NCBI GenBank assembly: GCA_019359615.1
Contig: JAHHHA010000001.1
Location: 341,912-405,911, forward strand
Length of the DNA stretch: 64,000 nucleotides
From: Cyanosarcina radialis HA8281-LM2
GTDB taxonomy: Bacteria > Cyanobacteriota > Cyanobacteriia > Cyanobacteriales > CCAP-1448
Direction of reading: 5' to 3'
The notes under the pieces are model-generated. The model worked only from the letters and a program-made list of their open reading frames with translations, had not been told where the DNA came from and did not search any database. The stretch's first letter is position 1. Every line of letters starts with the position of its first letter. Both the position numbers and the translations under genes were made by a program. Below, piece by piece: positions 1 through 7,786 of the stretch.

Positions 1-206
1 TCGATCTCAAAATTAGAAATTCCAAAAGCCACAGAAAAGTTGGTCAGTAGAAGTTGAAAGGCCAAAGCCATCAACACTCCTGCTACTACTGAAATCAAAA
101 ATTGGGGAACAGAGAATTCTAGATATCTGGCTTCTGGAATAATTAATTGCGTTACTCCTAAACTTTGCCAACTATCTCGACCGATCGTACTTGCAATTTC
201 CCACAT
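1..206 (-). CDS. Membrane protein, N-terminal part (cut by window edge)
   Basis: An open frame of 68 codons runs off the left edge, starting at an ATG at 206 with a purine-rich GGAAGAAGGAAG just upstream. The product begins MWEIASTIGRD and has one clear hydrophobic stretch at about residues 38-57, so it is probably an integral membrane protein. I do not recognise the family from this fragment. It lies 40 bases downstream of the HAD phosphatase gene on the same strand, so the stress protein, phosphatase and this gene may form one operon. Confidence 0.5.
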   Translation of the reverse strand, partial: MWEIASTIGRDSWQSLGVTQLIIPEARYLEFSVPQFLISVVAGVLMALAFQLLLTNFSVAFGISNFEI

Positions 207-246
207 CTTCCTTCTTCCTTTTATTAAATAAATTTGTTATTACTTA

Positions 247-933
247 TTACTTACTTTCTGCTTGACCTAAAGGCGAATCTGCGTAATGCGCTAATAAATC
301 AGCCGGATCGTCATAAATCGCCAAGGCCTCTGCGAGGCGATCGTCTTGCCAGCCACCGCACCGCAGAGCGATAACGCCCACTCCCGCCGCCTTTGCTGCC
401 TTGATGTCGTAAGGCGTATCGCCCAGCATCACTACTCGATCGGGCGGTAAATCTTGCTTATTAAGTGCCGCTCGGACGATATCTGGCGATGGTTTAGATT
501 CCTCAGCGTCATCGGCTGTCGTTGCTTCTGGCAACAGATCGTCAACTCGCGCGGCTTTCAGCAGTATAGAAAGTTCTTCTTTTTTCGCCGAACTAGCGAC
601 GATCGCCTTTAATCCTGCCTCTTTAATTTTTATGACTAATTCTCTGGCTCCCTTAGTAGGAGAAAGCTGCTGGGCATAACTGTTAAGAAATAGTTTTTGA
701 CGATATCGAGCAATTTCTTTACCAGGGTTTTCTTCATCAGATAATCCTGGCACTACTTGCGGGATTAATCGATCGCCACCCATACCGATTAAAGGTCTGA
801 CTCGATCGAAACTAACGTCGTCATAACCAAAAGTTGCAAATGCGTCCACCCACGCTTCGGCGTGAGCGTCATTGCTGGCGACGAGAGTGCCATCAACATC
901 AAAAATTACTCCTTTTAGCTGGTCGTTCATCAT
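247..933 (-). CDS. HAD-superfamily phosphatase (phosphoglycolate phosphatase / beta-phosphoglucomutase type)
   Basis: The 228-residue protein has the HAD motifs in order: DVDGT at residues 12-16 (Asp12 the nucleophile, Asp14 the general acid), an SS pair near 115 in the motif II position, the lysine of ESKPSP near 148, and GDTPYD near 171 for Mg binding. A helical cap domain separates motifs I and II, as in subfamily I. Such enzymes dephosphorylate small sugar phosphates or phosphoglycolate in the cytoplasm; the substrate cannot be told here. The start is three bases from the stop of the upstream stress-protein gene, so the two are probably co-transcribed. Confidence 0.85.
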   Translation of the reverse strand: MMNDQLKGVIFDVDGTLVASNDAHAEAWVDAFATFGYDDVSFDRVRPLIGMGGDRLIPQVVPGLSDEENPGKEIARYRQKLFLNSYAQQLSPTKGARELVIKIKEAGLKAIVASSAKKEELSILLKAARVDDLLPEATTADDAEESKPSPDIVRAALNKQDLPPDRVVMLGDTPYDIKAAKAAGVGVIALRCGGWQDDRLAEALAIYDDPADLLAHYADSPLGQAESK

Positions 934-936
934 TAT

Positions 937-1419
937 TTACCTGCTGAGAGCATCAGATGGTTGACGATAAATCTTCCAAGATTGAATCGGAATGTTATCG
1001 AAACTAGAGCCAGCCTCATCTATTTCCTTTTCGGTACCATCAACTACCAAAAGAAAGTCACCGTTGGCTACACCATCGCTGTAAAATTGAGCGACATTTT
1101 CAGGAAGACCTAAACTCTCTAAAGCCCCCATCAATCCTTTATTTAAAAAGCCGACAGCATTATTAGCTACAATATTTGCCATCGCTCCAGTTGCAAATAC
1201 AGAGCCGACATCTGTAGCTGCCAAACCGCTAATTAGGGCATTGTCAGATGATGGGGATAAGTTGAAATCTTTTTGACACTCATATCCGCAAGAATTCGGG
1301 CCAATTATAGAAATTTGCTCTCTAGAAAAACCATTATCTTGTAGTTTTTGAACGGCATTCTTAGCATCTTCTTGGCTTGAAATCAGACCGAACGCCCTTT
1401 TCTTCGATTCTGAAAACAT
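937..1419 (-). CDS. General stress protein 17M-like protein
   Basis: The 160-residue protein opens with a ferredoxin-like stretch (AFGLISSQEDAKNAVQKL) typical of the heat-induced GSP17M/YflT-like domain of cyanobacterial stress proteins, followed by a glycine- and alanine-rich hydrophobic middle (about residues 65-105). Its molecular role is unknown. No signal peptide is seen; the middle segment could associate with a membrane. It heads a minus-strand group with the HAD phosphatase (three-base gap). The family assignment is from pattern similarity only. Confidence 0.65.
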   Translation of the reverse strand: MFSESKKRAFGLISSQEDAKNAVQKLQDNGFSREQISIIGPNSCGYECQKDFNLSPSSDNALISGLAATDVGSVFATGAMANIVANNAVGFLNKGLMGALESLGLPENVAQFYSDGVANGDFLLVVDGTEKEIDEAGSSFDNIPIQSWKIYRQPSDALSR

Positions 1420-1701
1420 TTATTTTGTCCGCCAGCAATTATTAACTGCGATCGGTAATGGTTAATTAACAATTGTTTGTCAATTTGACCGTCAGCGATC
1501 GCAACTTGCACTTAGTTCACAATAATCGCTAAAGCTAGTTACATTCTTCCGTCTTGAGAGCAGAAATGCAGTCCTTCAATAGATAGAGAATGGTAAGCTA
1601 TCAGAGAGATTAGGAGAGCAAAGTTATGTCCTGGGGATGATGGCGATCGCGAGGCTTTTTCGTTTACCGTACAAAGAGTTTCGCGCTCTGAAGAAAAGCT
1701 A

Positions 1702-2436
1702 ATGATTGTCAACCTTGTAGAGAATGGCTGGGAAATTATCTATCATCGCGCTCATGCTTTATTAGCTGCCAAAATCGCGGGGCAGTGGAGCAGAAAGGAA
1801 ACGCCCGTGCGTTTGTATGAGACGATCGCAGCTATTTCTCACCACGACGATTTAGAGCGGGAGTGGGAAGGAAACCACTTGACTGAAGCTGGCGCGCCTT
1901 TAGACTTTACTCTCGATAAAGACTCGTCGGTCGCACAGTTTATTCAGCTAATAGATGGCGCTCGCTACCGGGGGCGATGGGTAGCCATGCTGGTCTCGAT
2001 GCACATTTGCTTTCTCAATCAACATCGGCGAGGGCAATCGGCCGAGTGGGATGACTTTTTCAAAACCCAACTCAAGCGGCAAGAAGAATGGCGCAAAGGG
2101 CTGGGAATCGACAAAGATGAAGCCGAACGAGCTTATCAATTTATGCACTGGTGCGATCGCTTATCTTTGATTTTGACGCAAAAACAACTTCCTGCCGGAC
2201 AGCGATGGCTAGAAATTACTTCGGGGTTAGACGGAGTGCGTTACGAGGTGATGCAACAAGCGAACGGAGATGTCACCATCCAGCCCTGGCCCTTTGAGGC
2301 GAAACGGTTTCAGGTGAGCGTAGATGCCAGTCATTTAACCCAGTTGAAGTTTAAAAGCAGCGAAGAACTGGCAAAAGCACTTCAGCAAGCCCCGCTCGAA
2401 TTGTTAGAGTGGACATTTGTTAAATCCAATTCCTAA
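1702..2436 (+). CDS. DUF3891 family protein
   Basis: A 244-residue soluble protein starting MIVNLVENGWEIIYHRAHALLA. The His/Asp-rich pattern (YHRAH near residues 14-18, SHHDD near 46-50, HWCD near 149-152) is that of the DUF3891 family, which is common in cyanobacteria and looks like an all-helical, possibly metal-binding HD-like fold. No function has been assigned. It is alone on this strand; the upstream gene is divergent and a structured repeat lies downstream. Confidence 0.75.
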   Translation: MIVNLVENGWEIIYHRAHALLAAKIAGQWSRKETPVRLYETIAAISHHDDLEREWEGNHLTEAGAPLDFTLDKDSSVAQFIQLIDGARYRGRWVAMLVSMHICFLNQHRRGQSAEWDDFFKTQLKRQEEWRKGLGIDKDEAERAYQFMHWCDRLSLILTQKQLPAGQRWLEITSGLDGVRYEVMQQANGDVTIQPWPFEAKRFQVSVDASHLTQLKFKSSEELAKALQQAPLELLEWTFVKSNS

Positions 2437-2500
2437 TTTTCAATCCGCTTTGTTGTTTAGATGCAACACATCCTGAGTAGGGGCGCAAAGCATTCATTGG

Positions 2501-2683
2501 TGTCAAGTTAACGGTCAAGAGCTTCGTCCGGCAGGGGTTCAAAACCCTACCTCTCAAAGCGAAAGTCCTCGCTCAGAGGACTGCCGATCTCTGGGTAATT
2601 TAGTTCATTAGTCCATTTCAATGGACTTAAGCTATTAGCCGGAGGTTTTGAACCTCCGGCGGTGGTGGCTGAAATCCATGGTT
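2501..2683 (+). repeat. Structured dispersed repeat, copy 1 (four hairpins)
   Basis: The block starts with TGTCAAGTTAACGGTCAA (2501-2518) and holds four inverted repeats in order: around 2530-2551, 2564-2582 (AGTCCTC..GAGGACT), 2610-2627 (AGTCCATTTCAATGGACT) and 2638-2660 (GCCGGAGG..CCTCCGGC). The same elements in the same order occur on the other strand at 51693-51854. A short open frame across it is a shadow of the repeat. It may be a non-autonomous mobile element or a structured RNA. Confidence 0.75.
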
Positions 2684-2790
2684 TAGCAAAGGCTCTAGCT
2701 TTAAGTTGACGCGCATGAATCCATTGCACCCCTACAGGGGAATTCATATGTAGCAGGTATTAAGCAAAACGGTATTACAGATGTGTCTAG

Positions 2791-3228
2791 TTACGGTAAA
2801 TATTTTTGCACTACTTGCCATCCAGAGAGCGACACCCAAAACAATCCTACGAATAGGGCGATGTTAGTAGCGACGTGAAAGGAACGCGCCCAAAATCTCT
2901 GGGGGCTAATTAGGGTAGCACTACCAGCAGATAGCAAAACCAAGACTACAACTGCTAATCCCGCTGGCAGATGACCAGAATGACCTAGAGTTCCATAATG
3001 ACCCAACGTACCGACAATGCCAATTGCCAGGAGCAATAAAACGAGGGCTACAAGAATAGCACCAGTTATGTTATGGAAAGGCTGTAACCATTTGGGCTGA
3101 GAGTTTCCTTGCTGTCGTCGCAAGAACATCCAAGCCCCCGTAACGCCTAGCAACAAGTAGGCGAAGATGGATAGCCCCATCGACCAAGCAGCTATTTTCC
3201 ACAACCAAAGAAACGAGGGGAGATGCAC
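2791..3228 (-). CDS. DUF4079 family membrane protein
   Basis: A 145-residue protein with four predicted membrane helices (about residues 12-35, 55-75, 88-110 and 118-138) and conserved His residues in the helices and loops (WLQPFHNITG, SFHVATN). This pattern matches DUF4079, a cyanobacterial and plastid membrane family resembling b-type cytochrome or ferric-reductase-like bundles. No function is established; the histidines could hold haem, which is inference. The gene ends next to the structured repeat. Confidence 0.7.
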   Translation of the reverse strand: MHLPSFLWLWKIAAWSMGLSIFAYLLLGVTGAWMFLRRQQGNSQPKWLQPFHNITGAILVALVLLLLAIGIVGTLGHYGTLGHSGHLPAGLAVVVLVLLSAGSATLISPQRFWARSFHVATNIALFVGLFWVSLSGWQVVQKYLP

Positions 3229-3340
3229 TGGGAGAGAAGGAGAGAGGGGGAAGAGGGGGAAGAGGGGGGAAGAGTTCGGAGTTCGGAGTTAAAAATAACT
3301 CCACACTCAACACTTAACACTTAACACTTCCTACAGCACT
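3229..3340. repeat. Low-complexity short tandem repeats
   Basis: G/A-rich runs (GGGGGAAGA units) followed by repeated heptamers of the CACTTAA type. The same pairing of a G/A- or C/T-rich block with CACTTAA heptamers recurs at many other places in this window. Confidence 0.8.
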
Positions 3341-3356
3341 TCCAAAGCTCTTAAGA

Positions 3357-3391
3357 TCTTAAAAGGGGGTTGCCAAAGATGACAACCCCCT
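3357..3391 (-). terminator. Rho-independent terminator of the DUF1830 gene
   Basis: On the minus strand GGGGGTTG pairs with CAACCCCC across a ten-base loop and is followed by TTTT. It lies 30 bases past the stop of the DUF1830 gene. Confidence 0.8.
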
Positions 3392-3420
3392 ATGGAGTGA
3401 AAATTGAAAACAATAGTTTA

Positions 3421-3819
3421 TTACCCAACTGTAGCGGTTGCTAAAAGGTCTTGGTTTTCTAGTCTTTTTTGAGAGGTTGGTTTGGTAGATTGCGCGGGAG
3501 CGTCAATATTTCGATCGCCCTCTAATGACTGTCGATCGCTAGCTGAATTGTCGTTATTATCGTTATCTTTGATGCTCAAACGTTCGCAAGGAATTTTGTC
3601 TGACAAGATAGCACTTGCCATCATGCCCGTATGAATTTCTAAATAAGCGTCGGGCAATGTTTCAAATAGCAAACGCTGTCCGGGAAAAACTACCCGTTCA
3701 AAGTACCAGTTGGGAACATTCGTGATGCGGGCAACCTGGATCTGGCTGGTAGCATTAACATAGCAACACAAAATTGCACTGGAATTATCATCAGGTATAG
3801 GATCTAGAATTTGTGCCAT
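3421..3819 (-). CDS. DUF1830 family protein
   Basis: A 132-residue protein. Residues 1-84 (ILCCYVNATSQIQVARI, PNWYFERVVFPGQRLLFE) are the signature of DUF1830, a small cyanobacterial family of unknown function. The C-terminal 50 residues are hydrophilic, low in complexity and rich in Asp, Asn and Ser, and are probably disordered. It is monocistronic with its own terminator. The upstream 200 bases are AT-rich and should hold its promoter. Confidence 0.8.
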   Translation of the reverse strand: MAQILDPIPDDNSSAILCCYVNATSQIQVARITNVPNWYFERVVFPGQRLLFETLPDAYLEIHTGMMASAILSDKIPCERLSIKDNDNNDNSASDRQSLEGDRNIDAPAQSTKPTSQKRLENQDLLATATVG

Positions 3820-4029
3820 AACTTTACTAAAAATTTTTTTGTCCAGGTGTTTGATTACTGCGAACAGGTTAACACTTGGCGATCCCCGCTTGCTGTAAAG
3901 TCTACTACCAACTAATTCAGTTGTAATATTTCTTTATTTAAGAAATTACCGATCGCCCGTTTACTAACGGTAAATGGTAAGAATATAAAGAAATTATTAA
4001 GATTAATTCGATCGAGATCCACAATGGAG

Positions 4030-4683
4030 TTACTGTGTAAGTCCCGATCGATCGACTTTAGTACCGATAGCGCAAGTATCGGTCAGGTTGCTCCCGGTTA
4101 GGTTACTGCCTTCTAACTCAGCGCATAATAAATTAGCTCCAGTCAAGTTAGCCCCAGCAAGATTGGCTCCTTGCAAGTTAGCCTCTTCCAGATTGGCTTG
4201 GCTCAAGTTGGCTCCTTGCAAATCTGCTTGGGTTAAATCTGCTCCTTGGAGGTTAACAGTATTGAGGTTAGCGCCTCGTAAATCAGCACCTCGCAAGTCA
4301 ACTCCTTGCAAGTTGGCTCCCATTAAATTACTACCGCTCAAGAAAGCACCAGCTAGAGATGCTTGGGTCAGTTTGGCTCCCATTAAGTTAGCGCCTCGAA
4401 GGTTGCTTCCTCGTAAGTCAGCACTGGCTAAGTCGGCTTGCATCAAGTTGACTCCCACCAGATTGCCTCGCAAGTTAGTACCTACTAATTTAGCGCCGAG
4501 CAAATTAGATCCTTCCAGTCGAGCGCCTTCTAGGTTAGCTCTAGAAAGATCGATCCCAGTTAAAGTCGCCCCAGCTAAATTAATTTGCCGCAAGTCAACA
4601 CCAGCTAAGTCTTCATCTTCTAGGTTGGCTCCTGGTAATTGCTTGAGTTTGCCTAAGCGAATTGCTTCAATATCAGTTGTCAT
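4030..4683 (-). CDS. Pentapeptide-repeat protein
   Basis: After about 20 residues the 217-residue protein is almost entirely A(D/N)LXX repeats (LAGVDL, LRGANL, LMGAKL and so on), around 35 units, which fold as a right-handed quadrilateral beta-helix. No signal peptide or membrane segment is visible. Such proteins usually act by binding partners; no specific role is known. Its start overlaps the stop of the DICT-domain sensor gene by four bases (ATGA), so the two are translationally coupled and may work together. A long open frame on the opposite strand is a mirror of the repeats. Confidence 0.85.
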   Translation of the reverse strand: MTTDIEAIRLGKLKQLPGANLEDEDLAGVDLRQINLAGATLTGIDLSRANLEGARLEGSNLLGAKLVGTNLRGNLVGVNLMQADLASADLRGSNLRGANLMGAKLTQASLAGAFLSGSNLMGANLQGVDLRGADLRGANLNTVNLQGADLTQADLQGANLSQANLEEANLQGANLAGANLTGANLLCAELEGSNLTGSNLTDTCAIGTKVDRSGLTQ

Positions 4684-6116
4684 TTTGTCACCTCTGCCCC
4701 TCTGCTCCTCTGCTCCTCCACTTCCGAAGCTGGATCTAACAACCAGATGCTAGATGTAAGTTTGGGTGCGATCGCGCTTAAGGTCAATCCTTGTTGCATC
4801 CCTGCGACTAACAGGGCGAGGGTATCTATCAGTTTGGGATCGAAGCGATCTCTGGCGGCTTGTTGGCATTCGGCAAAAGCTTGAGACAAGTTCTCTGGGC
4901 GGCTAGAGTCAGCGGCTTGGAGTTGAGCCAGTCGTTGCTGAAAGGCGATGGCTAATCCTAGAATTCTCGATTCTAAGGGTATTTCATCTGTCCTCAAACC
5001 AGCGGGGGAACCAGTACCGTTCCACCACTCGCTCTCGTGGGTAATAATTTTGGCTACCGCCTCCATTTGGGGCATGGTTCGCAAGACTTGAGTAGTTGGG
5101 ATCAAAGGACACGTCAGCGGAGAACAGGGAGCCTCTTCCTGGTAGTGCATCGACATTTCTGGGGCCAGAAAACTTTCCGATCCCGACAGCGAACCAAAAC
5201 GGTGCAGCAATCCGGCTAGGCGCAGGCGCTTGATTTGCCACGCTGGTAGATCTAAAAGTTGCCCCATGGCTTCTGCTAGGGATGCTACTTCTGCCCCTGC
5301 CATCGGGTTGTTGATGTCAGCTAGATCGATCAGTTGCGCCATGCGGAAGAAAGCTTGCAACTCGTTAGAGATCAGGTTGCGATCGAGCGCCTGTTGATGG
5401 GGCAAGGTGGTTAGCCGATCTAAATCTAAATGGCTGGTATGCAGGTAATCGACGATCCGACAGACGATCGCATCCAGAGCATCTGGTTGTTCTACTTTGG
5501 TTTCGGCGATCCCTTGGGCTTGCTCGGTTAACTTGGCTGCCAGTTGGGGGTTGTAGGTGGCAATAGTAGCGATCGCTAAATCTACTACTTCCCGCACCAA
5601 CTCGGCTTCAAACGTCCAAAAACCATAAAATTTCCGCTCTAAATCTTCTTTGGGAACCCCTTCAACCCCATAATCTGCTGGTGATAGCTCTTGGCAAAGT
5701 ACCATGGCGCTATACGTGGGCGATAGAATTATCAGATGCCATTCCTGGGCGACGGGATCGGTGGGGTCTAAACCAACTAACGCTACATTTGGCAGTTGAC
5801 TGGTAGGGTGTTCGGCAAACCCAGTATCGGCTGCTGCCATAATGACTACCTGACTGGATGCTTCAGCGATATCTCGATAGCGATCGGCTTCTTGCAGATA
5901 CCATTTACCTCGTTGAAAAGCCGTAATTACCAACGGCGAACTAGTAGAGGTTAAGATGCAATCCTCTAAAGCGTGGCATAGAGCGATCAGAGTATTTTTG
6001 TAATAAACGCCGAAATTGAGCGGTGTTTTGCTGGCTTGGCGAGCATCTGCCAGTTTTTGTAAGATTGAGCCTTTTAACATGGATTGGGGATCGACTGCTT
6101 TGCCTACTCTCACCAT
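4680..6116 (-). CDS. DICT sensory domain protein with degenerate HD-GYP-like domain
   Basis: The N-terminal part (about residues 10-160 of 478) resembles the DICT domain found with diguanylate cyclases and two-component systems. The C-terminal half (about 200-455) resembles HD-GYP c-di-GMP phosphodiesterases, but the key motifs are changed: the HD position reads LLHRFG instead of LLHDIG, and the HHE..DG.GYP region reads ITHESEWWNGTGSP. The domain is therefore probably non-catalytic and may bind a ligand or partner. The gene overlaps the downstream pentapeptide-repeat gene by four bases. The domain calls rest on motif reading. Confidence 0.65.
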   Translation of the reverse strand: MVRVGKAVDPQSMLKGSILQKLADARQASKTPLNFGVYYKNTLIALCHALEDCILTSTSSPLVITAFQRGKWYLQEADRYRDIAEASSQVVIMAAADTGFAEHPTSQLPNVALVGLDPTDPVAQEWHLIILSPTYSAMVLCQELSPADYGVEGVPKEDLERKFYGFWTFEAELVREVVDLAIATIATYNPQLAAKLTEQAQGIAETKVEQPDALDAIVCRIVDYLHTSHLDLDRLTTLPHQQALDRNLISNELQAFFRMAQLIDLADINNPMAGAEVASLAEAMGQLLDLPAWQIKRLRLAGLLHRFGSLSGSESFLAPEMSMHYQEEAPCSPLTCPLIPTTQVLRTMPQMEAVAKIITHESEWWNGTGSPAGLRTDEIPLESRILGLAIAFQQRLAQLQAADSSRPENLSQAFAECQQAARDRFDPKLIDTLALLVAGMQQGLTLSAIAPKLTSSIWLLDPASEVEEQRSRGAEVTK

Positions 6117-6217
6117 CTTAAATTAATCGGGCTAAATCTAGGGGGAGCGATCGCACATCGTCTTTGCTTCCAGAAAGCTACTGTATATACATCAGCGATC
6201 GGTCGGAAGCTAGGTCT

Positions 6218-6466
6218 TTTAGATCCCCCTAAATCCCCCTAAATCCCCCTTAAAAAGCGGATGCGCTGTGCGGAGGTTCCCTCCCCTTAAAAAGCGGATG
6301 CGCTGTGCGGAGGTTCCCTCCGCATACAAGCGCACCAAGCAGCGGATGCAAGTGTGGCGAGGTTTCCTCGCCATACAGCTTGCACCAAGCAGGGGGACGA
6401 AGAGATCCGGTTCCCCCCTTTTTAAGGGGGGCTAGGGGGGATCTGCGAGGGATTTAGGGGGATCTA
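6218..6466. repeat. Hairpin repeats and 37-bp tandem duplication
   Basis: A gene-free stretch made of CCCCCTAAAT units, two tandem copies of a 37-bp unit (6247-6323) containing GCGGATGCGCTGTGCGGAGG, and two imperfect hairpins (TGCGGAGG..CCTCCGCA and GGCGAGG..CCTCGCC) with GCACCAAGCAG tails. It closes with the complement of the CCCCCTAAAT units. The whole stretch can fold back on itself. Confidence 0.75.
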
Positions 6467-6470
6467 CAAG

Positions 6471-6560
6471 GTCGAAATTCAAACCGATGAAGCCACAGCA
6501 ACAACTTGGATAAACCAACAACTTAAAGCCTTGGGTATCGGCTTACCTTATATTTTTTAA
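6471..6560 (+). pseudogene. Relic gene end, copy a
   Basis: An open stretch reads VEIQTDEATATTWINQQLKA and ends at TAA 6558-6560, eleven bases before the antitoxin start. The TDE(A/V)TATTWI segment recurs at 7231 and 7444. No start or upstream part of the parent gene is present, so this is a C-terminal relic of an unidentified gene. Confidence 0.6.
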
Positions 6561-6570
6561 AGGAGCAAAA

Positions 6571-6816
6571 ATGAAAGCAGTCAAAGTCATGGCAACTGTT
6601 GACGAACGCGGACAATTGGCTTTAGATCGTCCCCTAATGGCCGATCGAAACAGCCGAGTGGAAGTAATTGTTCTGATTCCAGAACCGTCAGAAATCGAAG
6701 AAGAGGAACAATCTAAGGCAGCAATTCTACAAGACTTTCGGCAAGCTTGGCACGAAGCAATGACTGGGCAAACTATCCCAGTTGCTCAAATTTGGGAAGG
6801 AATTGAGGATGTCTGA
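6571..6816 (+). CDS. Antitoxin of a RelE/ParE-type toxin-antitoxin pair
   Basis: An 81-residue acidic protein: residues 1-38 (KVMATVDERGQLALDRP) look like a swapped-hairpin, AbrB-like DNA-binding region, followed by an acidic EIEEEEQ linker and the C-terminal toxin-binding part (FRQAWHEAMTGQTIPVAQIW) seen in many cyanobacterial antitoxins. AAAGGAG stands eight bases upstream of the ATG. The stop overlaps the toxin start by eight bases. Antitoxins of this kind neutralise the toxin and usually repress their own operon. Confidence 0.75.
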   Translation: MKAVKVMATVDERGQLALDRPLMADRNSRVEVIVLIPEPSEIEEEEQSKAAILQDFRQAWHEAMTGQTIPVAQIWEGIEDV

Positions 6817-7186
6817 GCAGCCTGCAATCGAAGTTGAAGCTTCGCCAACGTTCAACCGAAATCTCCGCACCCTTGCTAAGAAATACCGCAGTATTCGCAA
6901 TGACGTACAACCCCTAATCGAGCAACTCGAACGGGGAGATTTGCCAGGCGATCGAATTTCTGGGGTTGATTACCCAGTCTTTAAGTTGAGAGTCCGAAAT
7001 AGCGATATTCAGAAAGGGAAAAGTGGCGGCTACCGACTAATTTATTATGTCAAAACCGTTAACGGGATCGTTCTGCTGACGATATACGCCAAATCCGAGC
7101 AAGTCGATATTGGTGCCGAGGATATTCAGAACATCATTACAGAATACGAGCAACGGGCGATCGAAGATAAGGAAGAAAAAATCTAA
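6809..7186 (+). CDS. RelE/ParE-family toxin
   Basis: I take the ATG at 6809 (MSEQPAIEVEASPTF), which overlaps the antitoxin stop; the frame extends upstream but only within the antitoxin. The 125-residue basic protein has the RelE/ParE fold pattern: FNRNLRTLAKKYRSI helices, then VFKLRVRNSDIQKGKSGGYRLIYYV and ILLTIYAKSEQ strands. RelE-type members cleave mRNA on ribosomes and ParE types target gyrase; which applies here cannot be told. All core strands are present, so it looks intact. Confidence 0.75.
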   Translation: MSEQPAIEVEASPTFNRNLRTLAKKYRSIRNDVQPLIEQLERGDLPGDRISGVDYPVFKLRVRNSDIQKGKSGGYRLIYYVKTVNGIVLLTIYAKSEQVDIGAEDIQNIITEYEQRAIEDKEEKI

Positions 7187-7190
7187 ACAA

Positions 7191-7310
7191 GTGCTGGAAA
7201 TTGCTAAAACAGGAGTATAACAAGCGATCGCAACCGATGAAGCCACGGCGACGACTTGGATAAATCAGCAAATTGAAGCTGCGAAAATCAAAATATCAAA
7301 CTCAAATTAA
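7191..7310 (+). pseudogene. Relic gene end, copy b
   Basis: Reads VLEIAKTGV, an in-frame TAA at 7217-7219, then QAIATDEATATTWINQQIEA before a final stop at 7308-7310. It is a second copy of the relic ending at 6560 and lies right after the toxin gene. Confidence 0.6.
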
Positions 7311-7389
7311 TTTAAGGGATTTAGGGGGATCTACAAGTCCGAAATTCAAACCGATAACTTATGTATACACCCTAACTTAAAAAGGGGGG

Positions 7390-7512
7390 AAACAAGCGCT
7401 ACTGCTAAAACTTGCTAAAACAGGAGTAGAAAAGGCGATCGAAACCGATGAAGTAACAGCGACGACTTGGATAGATCGGCAACTCGAAGCTTTGGGGGTA
7501 AAACTGACATGA
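7390..7512 (+). pseudogene. Relic gene end, copy c
   Basis: Reads LLKLAKTGVEKAIETDEV and on to LEALGVKLT, stop at 7510-7512. It is the longest of the relic copies and overlaps the following MntA/HepT relic by ATGA. Upstream coding sequence is missing; it is replaced by the GATTTAGGGGGATCTACAAG block also found at 6450. A fourth trace (TTGCTAAAACAGAAGTA) lies at 7705-7721. Confidence 0.6.
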
Positions 7513-7696
7513 CTATTCCAGCGATCGAACTACCAATGGATAAAATTGCTGAATTTGGTATGAATTATATTGCTGAGCGATCGCGAGAGGAATTGGCAAC
7601 TGACCTCCAATTTGAAGATGCAACGATCCGCAGACTTTCGCTAGTTTACCAATTCTGATTGTAGAGCTAGAGAAAATAATCAATCCCGAACAATAG
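7509..7696 (+). pseudogene. Collapsed MntA/HepT toxin-antitoxin relic
   Basis: The frame from ATG 7509 starts TIPAIELPMDKIAEF, like the start of MNT-type nucleotidyltransferase antitoxins. It then runs into YIAERSREELATDLQFEDA, which looks like the middle of a HEPN-family toxin. It stops at 7656-7658, but a +2 frame continues LPILIVELEKIINPEQ to a stop at 7694-7696, matching the usual C-terminus of HEPN toxins. The simplest reading is a pair reduced by internal deletions and a frameshift to under 200 bases. The family calls are from memory of typical sequences. Confidence 0.5.
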
Positions 7697-7786
7697 CAGG
7701 TAAATTGCTAAAACAGAAGTACAAATGGCGATCGCTCTTCCCTAACTGCGATAATTAAGATTAGGGAGACAAGGAGGAGGGCAATT

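Noticed and set aside
2547..2747. 66-codon minus-strand frame in the structured repeat
   Set aside because: It reads through hairpins of the dispersed repeat and has no ribosome-binding site or independent support.
4088..4753. Long plus-strand open frame (221 codons) opposite the pentapeptide-repeat gene
   Set aside because: It is the mirror of the five-residue repeats; its product is a Lys/Leu/Ala/Pro repeat with no family resemblance.
6216..7390. CRISPR array suspected from repeated units between 6.2 and 7.4 kb
   Set aside because: Repeat units are not evenly spaced, spacers are not of constant length and no cas genes are present.
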